Assembly (NCBI GenBank): GCA_020073145.1
Contig: JAIQFS010000007.1
Span: 1-64,000, forward strand
DNA length: 64,000 nt
Direction of reading: 5' to 3'
Origin: Terriglobia bacterium
Lineage (GTDB): Bacteria > Acidobacteriota > Terriglobia > Bryobacterales > Bryobacteraceae
A program made the position numbers and the translations under genes. Numbering within the stretch: the stretch's first letter is position 1; every line of letters starts with the position of its first letter. The notes below the pieces were generated by a model. It made no database searches, was not told where the DNA came from, and saw only the letters and a program-made list of their open reading frames with translations. Below are positions 54,891-62,903 of this stretch, piece by piece.

Positions 54891-56216
54891 ATGAACTTCA
54901 TTACGAAAAAGCATCTTCCGCGGCGCACGTTCCTGCGTGGAGCGGGCGTCACCATCGCCCTGCCGCTGCTGGATTCGATGATCGCGGCCCAGACGCCTCT
55001 GGCGCGGACGGCAGCGAATCCTCGGAGCCGGCTGGGGTGCATCTACGTGCCGCACGGCGCCACGATGGACAAATGGACGCCGGCCCAGGAAGGCAAGGGC
55101 TTCGAGTTCACCGAGATTCTCAAGCCGCTGGAAAAATACCGCGACCGCCTTGTGGTGGTGAGTAATCTGGCGCATCCGCAGGCTGCGGGTGTCGGCAGCG
55201 ATGCGGGCGCGGACCACGCGCGTTCGGCTGCTGTTTTTCTGAGCGGCGCGCATCCCGAGAAAGAAAGTGTGCACGTGGGGACCACGATCGACCAGATTGT
55301 GGCGGAGCAACTGGGGCAGGATACGCCCCTGCCGTCCTTGGAGGTGGCGATCGAGGAGAACGGGCTGAACTGCGGCGCGGGTTACGGCTGCGCGTACACC
55401 AACACCATCTCTTGGAAGACGCCGACGCTGCCCCTGCCGATGGAGCACAATCCGCAGGTCCTGTTTGAGAGGTTGTTTGGCGAAGGCAGCACGGCAGAGG
55501 AACGGGTGGCGCGCAAGCAGCAATCGCGCAGCCTGCTGGATTCGGTCACGAAGGAGATCGCTTCCCTGAACAAGGAGTTGCCTGCTTCCGATCGCGGGCG
55601 TATGAGCGACTTCCTCGACGACGTCCGAGAAATCGAGCGCCGGATCCAGAAGGCCGAGCATCAGGCGTCCCGAGACGTGAAAGTGCCGGACGCGCCGGTG
55701 GGCATTCCCGAGGCCTTCGACGATCACTTCAAGATCATGTTCGACCTTCAGGCGATCGCGTTCCAGGCGAACATCACGCGCGTCGCGACTATGATGTACG
55801 CTCGGGACACCAGCGGCGCGGTATATCCGCAGAGCGGCGTCAGAGAAGGTTTCCATGTGGCCTCGCATCACTCGAACAATCGAGCGAACATGGACCGGTT
55901 CGCGGTGATTAACCGCTACCACACGAGCCTTTTGGCGTACTTTATCGAGAAACTACATTCCACGCCGGATGGCGATGGCACGCTGCTGGATCATTCGCTG
56001 ATTCTCTATGGGAGCAGCATGAGCAACGGCAACCAGCACGATCACGATCCGCTGCCCGTGGTGGTGGCCGGCGGGGCGTCCGGCAATTTGCGTGGAGACC
56101 GGCATATCATCGCGGCGCCTCACACACCCATGTCGAACCTGCTGCTGAGTATCCTCGGCAAGCTGGGAGTTCAGCAGAATTCGTTTGGCGACAGCACGGG
56201 TACAATCGAGCTCTGA
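54891..56216 (+). CDS. DUF1552 family protein with Tat-type signal
   Basis: 441 residues. HLPRRTFLRGAGVTIALPLLDSM is a twin-arginine-type signal. The rest follows DUF1552: LGCIYVPHGATMDKWTP, LVVVSNLAHPQAAG, HARSAAVFLSG and LDHSLILYGSSMSNGNQHDHDPLPVVVAGG. These proteins may be related to the sulfatase/alkaline-phosphatase fold, but no activity is proven. It is placed 29 bases after the DUF1592 gene, as in most genomes with this pair. Confidence 0.85.
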   Translation: MNFITKKHLPRRTFLRGAGVTIALPLLDSMIAAQTPLARTAANPRSRLGCIYVPHGATMDKWTPAQEGKGFEFTEILKPLEKYRDRLVVVSNLAHPQAAGVGSDAGADHARSAAVFLSGAHPEKESVHVGTTIDQIVAEQLGQDTPLPSLEVAIEENGLNCGAGYGCAYTNTISWKTPTLPLPMEHNPQVLFERLFGEGSTAEERVARKQQSRSLLDSVTKEIASLNKELPASDRGRMSDFLDDVREIERRIQKAEHQASRDVKVPDAPVGIPEAFDDHFKIMFDLQAIAFQANITRVATMMYARDTSGAVYPQSGVREGFHVASHHSNNRANMDRFAVINRYHTSLLAYFIEKLHSTPDGDGTLLDHSLILYGSSMSNGNQHDHDPLPVVVAGGASGNLRGDRHIIAAPHTPMSNLLLSILGKLGVQQNSFGDSTGTIEL

Positions 56217-57076
56217 TGATGAACATTCGGAAAAACGCCACACTGGAATGGAGCCGGCGGGACGCGCTGGCCGCGGGAGCCGCGCTGGCCTGGGTGTGGG
56301 CTGCTCCCGCCCGCGCAGATGAAACCGGCTCCGGGCCCTTGCCGCTCCAGACGACTGGACTGGAACATATCGGGATGACGGTATCCGACCAAAAGGCTTC
56401 GGCGGAGTGGTACGGCCGCATTTTCGATCCGCAATTGTTCCAGGAGCGCGATCCACCGCCGCGGTACTATGTGCGCATGGGGAGCGCCTACATAGCCTTC
56501 GGCGGCGCGCCCGCTACGGATCCGACGCCCAAGATCGATCACTTCTGCGCGCTCGTGAAGGGCTACAAACCCGATGAGATGCGTGCCGCCATCGAAAAGG
56601 CCGGTATCAGCATGGGAACCGGCCGCCTTGGTATGCCGACTGATGGGGATGGAATTCGCCTGCAGTTGTTGGGTGTTCCGGGGGGACTGGCGAGAACCAT
56701 CATTCCGGCCGCCCGCATCACCACCGATGACGCTGCGGTCGCGTCTGTGGGTCTCGATCACATCGTTCTCGCCGTGTCGGATGTGGACCGCGCTTCTGCC
56801 CACTACGCCAAATTCTTCGGCCCTCCCGCGACCAAACAAGCCGGCCAGGTCTGGTTCCAGGTCGCAAACACGCGCCTGGGATTGGAGCCGGTTGCGTCCG
56901 GCGGCAAGCCCGCGATCGAACGGCTCTCGTTCCGCGTCGCCGGTTTTGATAGGAGGGCGATTGCCTCGAAGCTGGGGAAGCTCGGAGTGGAAGCGACTCC
57001 TGGCGCGGGCGGTCATGCAGTGCGCTTCCGCGATCCCAACGGCTTCACCATCGAGCTGGTTGGTCAACAGAGGTGA
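56216..57076 (+). CDS. Exported protein with two VOC (glyoxalase-fold) domains
   Basis: 286 residues. The N-terminus has WSRRDALAAGAALAWVWAAPARA, a Tat-like signal. Two VOC domains follow: GLEHIGMTVSDQKASAEWYGRIF and onward (residues about 45-160) and GLDHIVLAVSDVDRASAHYAKFF and onward (about 175-285, ending FRDPNGFTIELV). VOC folds bind metals in dioxygenases and glyoxalases; here His residues in HIG and HIV fit the first metal position. ATG 56216 overlaps the DUF1552 stop (TGATG). The reaction is unknown. Confidence 0.75.
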   Translation: MMNIRKNATLEWSRRDALAAGAALAWVWAAPARADETGSGPLPLQTTGLEHIGMTVSDQKASAEWYGRIFDPQLFQERDPPPRYYVRMGSAYIAFGGAPATDPTPKIDHFCALVKGYKPDEMRAAIEKAGISMGTGRLGMPTDGDGIRLQLLGVPGGLARTIIPAARITTDDAAVASVGLDHIVLAVSDVDRASAHYAKFFGPPATKQAGQVWFQVANTRLGLEPVASGGKPAIERLSFRVAGFDRRAIASKLGKLGVEATPGAGGHAVRFRDPNGFTIELVGQQR

Positions 57077-57122
57077 ATGGAGTTAGTTCATCGGACTTGA
57101 TGCGCCATGCCTCCGAAATTGA

Positions 57123-57368
57123 GCGAATCGACAGCACCTGCCATATTACGACACTGGTTGCCCGATTCACGCTCTCAATCGTCGTGACGAAGCGCTTGCA
57201 GAAATGTGGCGCGCGCGCCACGAGAATTCCGCGTCTCTTTACTCGGTGGACGTTGATCCAAAATTGGCTTCACTTCGGAGAGACCCGCGGCTCGCTGCGT
57301 TTCGGAAAGGCTGTTTCGATCTTGAGCGCTTTCTGGCGAAGGCAAGCGCAGCCCGGTCTTCGATATAG
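57123..57368 (+). pseudogene. Possible C-terminal remnant of a TPR-type protein
   Basis: A frame without its own start, from 57123 to TAG 57366-57368, reads HALNRRDEALAEMWRARHEN and VDVDPKLASLRRDPRLAAF. This resembles the ends of helical-repeat proteins in which a TPR is followed by a DPxxxxLRxDPRF line. It occupies the 319-base gap after the VOC gene. Recognition rests on this short pattern only. Confidence 0.35.
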
Positions 57369-57395
57369 TTTTGGTGGTTTGGAAAGGATGAACCG

Positions 57396-58379
57396 ATGAC
57401 GATCAGCCATGCACGATTTACCGCTATTTCCTCGCTGGCGCTCACTGCATTCGTGATCCTCACCTGGCATGGCGCGGCGCAGACTCGCGGGGGCGCTCTG
57501 CCGCGACTAACAACAGGATCGGGTCCTTACAAAGCCGTTATGGAAATGGATGCGGGTCTGCCGGACCACACGGTGTACCGGCCAGAAGATATGTCGGCGC
57601 TGAACGGCGTCACTTTACCGCTCGTGATTTGGGGCAATGGCGCCTGTGTGAACGCGGGAAACTCGTTCAGCAATTTCCTGACCGATATGTCTTCGTATGG
57701 ATTTCTTGCCATCGCCTTGGGCCCGATCGTCGAGCGGAACGCAGGTGGTCCTCCTGCAGCCCCAGCGCCCCTGCCAGCGATTCAGCAGCCAGCCGACACG
57801 ACTCAGCTTCCCCGCAATCTCCCGCCCGCCGCCACTCATCCGTCGCAGATGATCGATGCCATCAAATGGGCTGCCGCTGAGAATGACCGCGCAGGCAGCA
57901 AGTATTACAAGCACCTCAACACCGCCAAAATTGCGGTGATGGGTCAATCGTGCGGAGGCGTTCAGGCGATCGAAGTTGCTGCAGACCCGCGCATAACGAC
58001 AGCTGTGGTCTGGAATAGCGGTCTCTTCGCCCAACCCTCCGACATGGGCGGCGGAAAAACGCTCAGTAAGAAAGACCTCGAATCCATCCACGTTCCGATG
58101 GCCTACATCAGCGGCGATTCGACCGATATCGCGTTCAACAACGCGAATGCCGATTTCGAGTACATCAAATCGATCCCTGTCCTTCGCGCCTGGGAAAGAG
58201 GCATTGGCCACGGCGGAACGTATAACCAGCCAAATGGCGGCGAATTTGCCGGAATCGGAGTGGCATGGCTAAACTGGCAGTTGAACGGCGATCAGAAGGC
58301 GGCCCAGATGTTCCGCGGTCCCGATTGTGGGTTGTGCGTCAATCCCAAATGGGTTGTGCAGTCGAAGAATCTGAAATGA
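57396..58379 (+). CDS. Secreted alpha/beta hydrolase, paralogue of 36575
   Basis: 327 residues. A signal peptide precedes YRPEDMSALNGVTLPLVIWG, the serine elbow GQSCGGVQAIEVAADPRI, ISGDSTDIAFNNANADF and GHGGTYNQPNGGEFAG. The elbow has GQSCGG instead of GHSCGG. A proline-rich insertion (APAPLPAIQQP) lies before it. The gene opens an operon of six plus-strand genes linked by overlaps. Its partner at 36575 has an operator; none is seen here. Start ATG 57396 has GGAAAGGATG upstream. Confidence 0.75.
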   Translation: MTISHARFTAISSLALTAFVILTWHGAAQTRGGALPRLTTGSGPYKAVMEMDAGLPDHTVYRPEDMSALNGVTLPLVIWGNGACVNAGNSFSNFLTDMSSYGFLAIALGPIVERNAGGPPAAPAPLPAIQQPADTTQLPRNLPPAATHPSQMIDAIKWAAAENDRAGSKYYKHLNTAKIAVMGQSCGGVQAIEVAADPRITTAVVWNSGLFAQPSDMGGGKTLSKKDLESIHVPMAYISGDSTDIAFNNANADFEYIKSIPVLRAWERGIGHGGTYNQPNGGEFAGIGVAWLNWQLNGDQKAAQMFRGPDCGLCVNPKWVVQSKNLK

Positions 58380-59275
58380 AAGTAGCATTCGCACTATTCC
58401 TCGCGTTCTTTTTCGGGGCGCTTCTGGCGCAGGCGCAGCCCATCCCTTTCGGCTCCGCGCTGGATGCCGACCAGCAGGTTGCCGAATCGCAGAAACTCGC
58501 GAAAGACCTGCTGTCGACGCCGAGCTCTCAGTTACGCGCGAAGGGAGATCAGCATCGAACCTACATTTTCCCGGCTGCGAATAAGGCGATGCCTTATCGC
58601 CTCTACGTTCCCACCACGTGGGACGGTCAATCCAAGCTGCCGCTCATCGTGCTGCTCCATGGCGCTGGGTCGGATGAGAACCGCTACATGGATTCAAATA
58701 ACAAACAAGTCGAGCGCCTCGCCGAACAACACGGCTATATCGTCGTCTCACCACTCGGCTACAGCCCGATGGGCGGCTATGGAACGCCCCTGCGACTGCC
58801 TGCTGTCTTTGACCAGCCTCAGACCGCCGCCAAACAGAGAGCCGGCGTAACACCCGATGCCGAGCACACGCTCGAACTCAGCGAAAAGGACGTGATCAAC
58901 GTCCTTGAGATCGTCCTGAACGAGTATCCCATCAACCGTTCCGCCGTGTTCCTCACCGGACACTCGATGGGGTCGGGAGGAACGTGGTATCTCGGTGCGA
59001 AGTATTCGAAATATTGGAGTGCTATCGCGCCGATGTCCGGGCCGTTCGTCGATCAGGCGAATTATCCCTGGGAGCGTCTCAAATCCATCCCGATCATGAT
59101 GAGCGAGGGCACTTTGGCCACACCCTCCCTGCAAGGCAGCCACGTGATGCGCGATTGGATGTTTCAGCACGATTTTAGGTTCGAATACTACGAGGTTAAA
59201 GCCGACCACGGTGGCATGCTGCCTCTAGTGCTGCCGGCCGTCTTCGACTTCTTTGACCGTTACCCGGAGAAGTAA
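58376..59275 (+). CDS. Secreted esterase, phospholipase/carboxylesterase-like
   Basis: 299 residues. A signal peptide (VAFALFLAFFFGALLAQAQ) is followed by LPLIVLLHGAGSDENRYMDS, SEKDVINVLEIVLNEYPINR, the serine elbow GHSMGSGGTWYLG and ADHGG (histidine). It is the intact version of the broken gene at 39258. The ATG overlaps the preceding stop (ATGA). It is shorter than polymer hydrolases and may cleave small esters released by the first enzyme. Confidence 0.75.
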   Translation: MKVAFALFLAFFFGALLAQAQPIPFGSALDADQQVAESQKLAKDLLSTPSSQLRAKGDQHRTYIFPAANKAMPYRLYVPTTWDGQSKLPLIVLLHGAGSDENRYMDSNNKQVERLAEQHGYIVVSPLGYSPMGGYGTPLRLPAVFDQPQTAAKQRAGVTPDAEHTLELSEKDVINVLEIVLNEYPINRSAVFLTGHSMGSGGTWYLGAKYSKYWSAIAPMSGPFVDQANYPWERLKSIPIMMSEGTLATPSLQGSHVMRDWMFQHDFRFEYYEVKADHGGMLPLVLPAVFDFFDRYPEK

Positions 59276-59277
59276 CC

Positions 59278-60510
59278 CTGAACAAGCCCCTCGACGGCAT
59301 CACCGTCCTCGATCTGACTGTCGCCCTCGCCGGGCCGTTCGCCACGCTCATCCTGGCGGGACTGGGCGCGAAAGTCATCAAAGTGGAAAATCCCGAGGGC
59401 GGCGATTCGTGCAGAACAAATGCTCCTTACCTCGGCGCGGACGGCCCTAAACTCTCGCGGGAATCCGGAGACGATATCTCCGTCTCGGCTCTCAACCGGC
59501 TCCGTAACAAGTTGGGTGTGACACTGAATCTCAAGCACCCGGACGCCCGCGCTGTTTATGCCGACCTCGTCAGGAAATCCGATATTGTTGTTGAAAACTC
59601 CAGCCGCGGCACGATGGGGCGGCTCGGAGTCGGCTACGACTTCGCGAGGGAGGTCAATCCCCGGATCATTTACTGTTCGATCACGGGGTTCGGAAGCACT
59701 CCGGATGCGAGTCCGGCGAAAGCGATGGACTCCATTGTTCAGGCCCTGAGCGGCACAATGATGACGTCCGGCGGGCCCGGCGACCCGCCCATCCGGGTCG
59801 GGCTGCCCATCGGTGATCTGGCGGCCCCGCTGTTCGGCGTGATTGGCATCCTCGCCGCGCTTCACCAGGCGCAGCATACCGGGCAAGGCCAGCACATTGA
59901 CGTATCGATGCTGGGCGCTCTTACCATGATGGTTGCGGTGGAAACCTTCGACCTTCTCGAGCGATGCGGAATCCCTCAGCGCACGGGTTTGACGGTTCCG
60001 CGCCTGGCGCCCTTCGGCCTGTACCGCACAAACGACGGCTACGTTTCGATCTGCGCGCCGCAGGAAACACTCGCTCGCTCATTGTTCGAAGCAATGGGGC
60101 GATCCGACTTAATGACTGATCCGCGATTCCGTACGCGGGACGCGCGTGTCGAGAACGTCCGGGAGCTCGACGCCATTATCGGTGAATTCACGAGCCGGTA
60201 CACGAACGCGGAGGCTGTCTCGATCTTCGAACGCGCGGGCGTGCCGGCCGCTGAGGTGCGCAATCCGGATGAAGCCGTTCGCGACCCTCGTGTGCTCGCC
60301 CGCGGCGAAACCGTTCGCCTGGAGCATCCGAAATTCGGAGCCGTCGACGAGGTGTACGGGATGGGCATTCCGATCAAATTTTCCGGCGCGACGGCTGGCC
60401 TTGACCAGCCCGCGCCAGGGTTGGGCGAACACAACGAAGCCGTCTACGGCGGAATCCTCGGATACTCAAAGGAGAATCTGGAGCGTTTGAAGTCGGGCGG
60501 AGTGATCTGA
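59278..60510 (+). CDS. CaiB/BaiF-type (class III) CoA transferase
   Basis: 410 residues if initiated at CTG 59278-59280. The N-terminal family motif LDGITVLDLTVALAGPFATL and LAGLGAKVIKVENP begin right there, and no ATG, GTG or TTG lies upstream in frame before a stop. CTG has GGAG eight bases upstream inside the end of the preceding gene. Conserved parts include NLKHPDARAVYADLVRKSDIVVEN and HIDVSMLGALTMMV (Asp as the acyl carrier). It moves CoA between acids, giving the substrate of the two dehydratase-like proteins downstream. Confidence 0.8.
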   Translation: MNKPLDGITVLDLTVALAGPFATLILAGLGAKVIKVENPEGGDSCRTNAPYLGADGPKLSRESGDDISVSALNRLRNKLGVTLNLKHPDARAVYADLVRKSDIVVENSSRGTMGRLGVGYDFAREVNPRIIYCSITGFGSTPDASPAKAMDSIVQALSGTMMTSGGPGDPPIRVGLPIGDLAAPLFGVIGILAALHQAQHTGQGQHIDVSMLGALTMMVAVETFDLLERCGIPQRTGLTVPRLAPFGLYRTNDGYVSICAPQETLARSLFEAMGRSDLMTDPRFRTRDARVENVRELDAIIGEFTSRYTNAEAVSIFERAGVPAAEVRNPDEAVRDPRVLARGETVRLEHPKFGAVDEVYGMGIPIKFSGATAGLDQPAPGLGEHNEAVYGGILGYSKENLERLKSGGVI

Positions 60511-60513
60511 TCC

Positions 60514-61614
60514 GTGACCGTGAAGGCTCGTTCTGCAGTCGAGCAGCTCACTTGGCACTATGACCATCCTTTCGCGCATGCTATTAAAAAGGCCGCCGAG
60601 GGGATGCCGGTCGCCGGTATGACATCCAACACAGTGCCTTGGGAACTGCTGCGCGCCGCCGGCTATTTTCCGGTAATGCTGAATCCTTCAGGTGAACCCA
60701 CGCCTGTCGCCGACCGCTTCATGGAAGACGGTGTCTTCAGCGCCCGAATTCGTGGAATTTTCGACGGCATCACGTCCGGCGCCTGGCCGTTCCTGAAGAT
60801 GGTCGTGATTCCGCGAACGTCGGAGCAGGAGCACAAATGTTTTCTGTATTTGCGCGAAATGGGGCGCCAGGGACTTTCTAAGGGCTTGCCGGAGCTGTAT
60901 CTCTATAACCTGCTGCACACGCGTTCCGCCGAGGCCGAACAATATGGGCTGGAGCGGACGCGGGAATTCAGCACCTATCTTCAGGCAGACGATCTCGCAA
61001 CCGCCATAGAAGAGTCGAACCGGGCCTGTCGCGCTATTCGAAAGCTGCTTGCCTTTCGTGAAGGTGCCGAGCCGCGGCTGAGCGGCACGGAGGCACTTGC
61101 TCTCATTGGCGCGGTGTATTTCATGGACCGCGCGGAATACGCGCAGCTTGCCGATGAAGCGGCAGCCGACTTCTCCCGCCATACTCCGTTGCGCGGTCCG
61201 CGCGTCCTGATTAAAGGATCTCCGCTCCACCATACCGGTTTGCATCGTGCCATCGAGTCACATGGCGCAGTGGTTATAGCGGAAGACGATTGGTGGGGTT
61301 CGCGGGCTCTTACGCAGGAAATCGCAGAACACGACGATCTGGTTCGCGCGATCTTCCGAGCGTATTACCGTGAAGCGCCGAGTCCACGTGAGGCTTCCAA
61401 CGAGTGGTTTCTCGCCAGATCGGCGACTGTCGATGGAGTCGTTTTCTATTTGCCCCAAGAAGACGACGTGCTTGGGTGGGACTATCCGGGGTTGCGGGAG
61501 GCACTCGACCAGCGTGGCACCCCCAGCCTGTTGCTGCGGGAGGATGCAGCAAACGACCTAAGCTCAGAGTGCCATCAGCGTATAGCAGAATTTGTTCGGA
61601 AGCTGGACACCTAA
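60514..61614 (+). CDS. 2-hydroxyacyl-CoA dehydratase-like beta subunit lacking cluster cysteines
   Basis: 366 residues from GTG 60514. The fold of HgdB/HadC-type subunits is recognisable: SNTVPWELLRAAGYFPVML, VVIPRTSEQEHKC, RVLIKGSPLHHTGLHRAIE, DGVVFYLPQEDDVLGWDYP. The family binds a [4Fe-4S] cluster through three cysteines: in YCPEE, MCDT and KFCDP contexts. Here the positions hold Thr/Val, Ser and Asp, so no cluster of that type is expected. The reaction may differ or the subunit may be structural. It follows the CoA transferase by three bases. Confidence 0.75.
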   Translation: MTVKARSAVEQLTWHYDHPFAHAIKKAAEGMPVAGMTSNTVPWELLRAAGYFPVMLNPSGEPTPVADRFMEDGVFSARIRGIFDGITSGAWPFLKMVVIPRTSEQEHKCFLYLREMGRQGLSKGLPELYLYNLLHTRSAEAEQYGLERTREFSTYLQADDLATAIEESNRACRAIRKLLAFREGAEPRLSGTEALALIGAVYFMDRAEYAQLADEAAADFSRHTPLRGPRVLIKGSPLHHTGLHRAIESHGAVVIAEDDWWGSRALTQEIAEHDDLVRAIFRAYYREAPSPREASNEWFLARSATVDGVVFYLPQEDDVLGWDYPGLREALDQRGTPSLLLREDAANDLSSECHQRIAEFVRKLDT

Positions 61615-62903
61615 TGTCGGAAAAACAACTCGAATCTACGGTCGCTGCGGCTGAGTACCAGAAGGACTGGTTCGCACAGCTGCGCCGCGACGTATTCGAA
61701 AACCAGAAGCCATATGCGATTGTTCAGGCCGACATGCCGCTTGAGCTGTTTCAGGCCATGGACGTGCCCGTAGTCAGCAATCAGTGGTGGGCAGCAATCG
61801 TATCCGCGAAGCGGCTGTCGCCGATGTACCTCGATTGCATGAACGGGCGCGGTTTTCATGATGGCCTGTGCCGCTACTGCAGCCTGCCGCTGGCATCCAC
61901 TCTGTGCGGCGATGCGGCGCCTGCACCGTGGGGCGGCCTTCCGCGCCCGGCACTAATCGCAGCCCGCCTCACCTGCGACTGCATTCAGCGGGTTTTCGGA
62001 ATCTGGTCCGAAGCGTTCGGCACGGAGTTTATCGCACTCGATGCGCCCGGCGCTTCCGAACTTCCACCGCGTTGGTGGGAGTTGAGCCGTCATCGGTGGC
62101 ACGAATTATTCGAGGAGCATCGGCTGGACTTCATGGTGGTGCAGTTCCGGAAGCTGATCGAACGCCTTGAGCGGCTCACCTCAAAGAATTTCGATCCCGA
62201 TCGGCTGCGCACTCTGATGGACGGCGTGAACCGCCAGGAAGAGTATTTCGAGGAAGTCCGTGATCTGATATGCACCGCTCCGCAGACTCCGGTTCGCATG
62301 CAGGAGCAGGTCAGCAACGTCATGGCGACCCAATGGCTGCGCGGGTCGGAATGGGCCGTCTCGCATGCGAAACGATTTCGCGATGAAGTGAAGGCGCGTG
62401 TCGGACGGGGCATCGCCGCATGCCCTGTGGAGCGGCTGCGGCTCATGTGGATAGGCGCCGGACTCTGGCACGATATGGACTTCTATTCGGCTTTCGAAGC
62501 TGAACATGGAGCCGTGTTTGTCTGGTCCATGTATCTCGCGTTCGGACCGGACGGTTACATTCGTTATGGTCTGGACGATCCGCTGAAAGCGCTTGCCAGC
62601 CGCACAGTCAGTATGAATGAACAATTGCACAACCCACCGTGGGCGAACGAATGGATCGTGGACCAGGCGAGACAGCATCGCATCGATGGGGCTCTGGTTT
62701 TGACTCCGCTGGGTACGCGCCCCTCGGCGACTGGAAACCGGTTCATCGAACTTGCGCTCGAACGCGCCGGCATTCCTGTATTGCCGGTTTTTGCCGATAT
62801 GGCCGATGCGCGAGGCTGGGACCCGGCGGGTATGCGTCGCAAGGTAGCACAATTTCTCGAACAGCGGGTCGCGCCCGCCGTGGCCGGAAGGAACGGGGAT
62901 TGA
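61614..62903 (+). CDS. 2-hydroxyacyl-CoA dehydratase-like alpha subunit
   Basis: 429 residues. The start ATG overlaps the stop of the previous gene (TAATG). It resembles HadB/HgdA-type subunits: PVVSNQWWAAIVSAKR, CRYCSLPLAS (first cysteine position), ARLTCDCIQRVFGIW (second) and GIPVLPVFADMADARGW near the end. The third cysteine position (SCK in relatives) reads TRPSAT and lacks cysteine. The pair with 60514 would normally need an ATP-driven activator, which is not in the window. Related enzymes dehydrate phenyllactyl-CoA and similar compounds or reduce benzoyl-CoA. Confidence 0.75.
   Translation: MSEKQLESTVAAAEYQKDWFAQLRRDVFENQKPYAIVQADMPLELFQAMDVPVVSNQWWAAIVSAKRLSPMYLDCMNGRGFHDGLCRYCSLPLASTLCGDAAPAPWGGLPRPALIAARLTCDCIQRVFGIWSEAFGTEFIALDAPGASELPPRWWELSRHRWHELFEEHRLDFMVVQFRKLIERLERLTSKNFDPDRLRTLMDGVNRQEEYFEEVRDLICTAPQTPVRMQEQVSNVMATQWLRGSEWAVSHAKRFRDEVKARVGRGIAACPVERLRLMWIGAGLWHDMDFYSAFEAEHGAVFVWSMYLAFGPDGYIRYGLDDPLKALASRTVSMNEQLHNPPWANEWIVDQARQHRIDGALVLTPLGTRPSATGNRFIELALERAGIPVLPVFADMADARGWDPAGMRRKVAQFLEQRVAPAVAGRNGD

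Noticed and set aside
57345-57395. A fifth copy of the palindrome before the second hydrolase operon
   Set aside because: No WTACC-N8-GGTAW pattern is present between 57077 and 57395.
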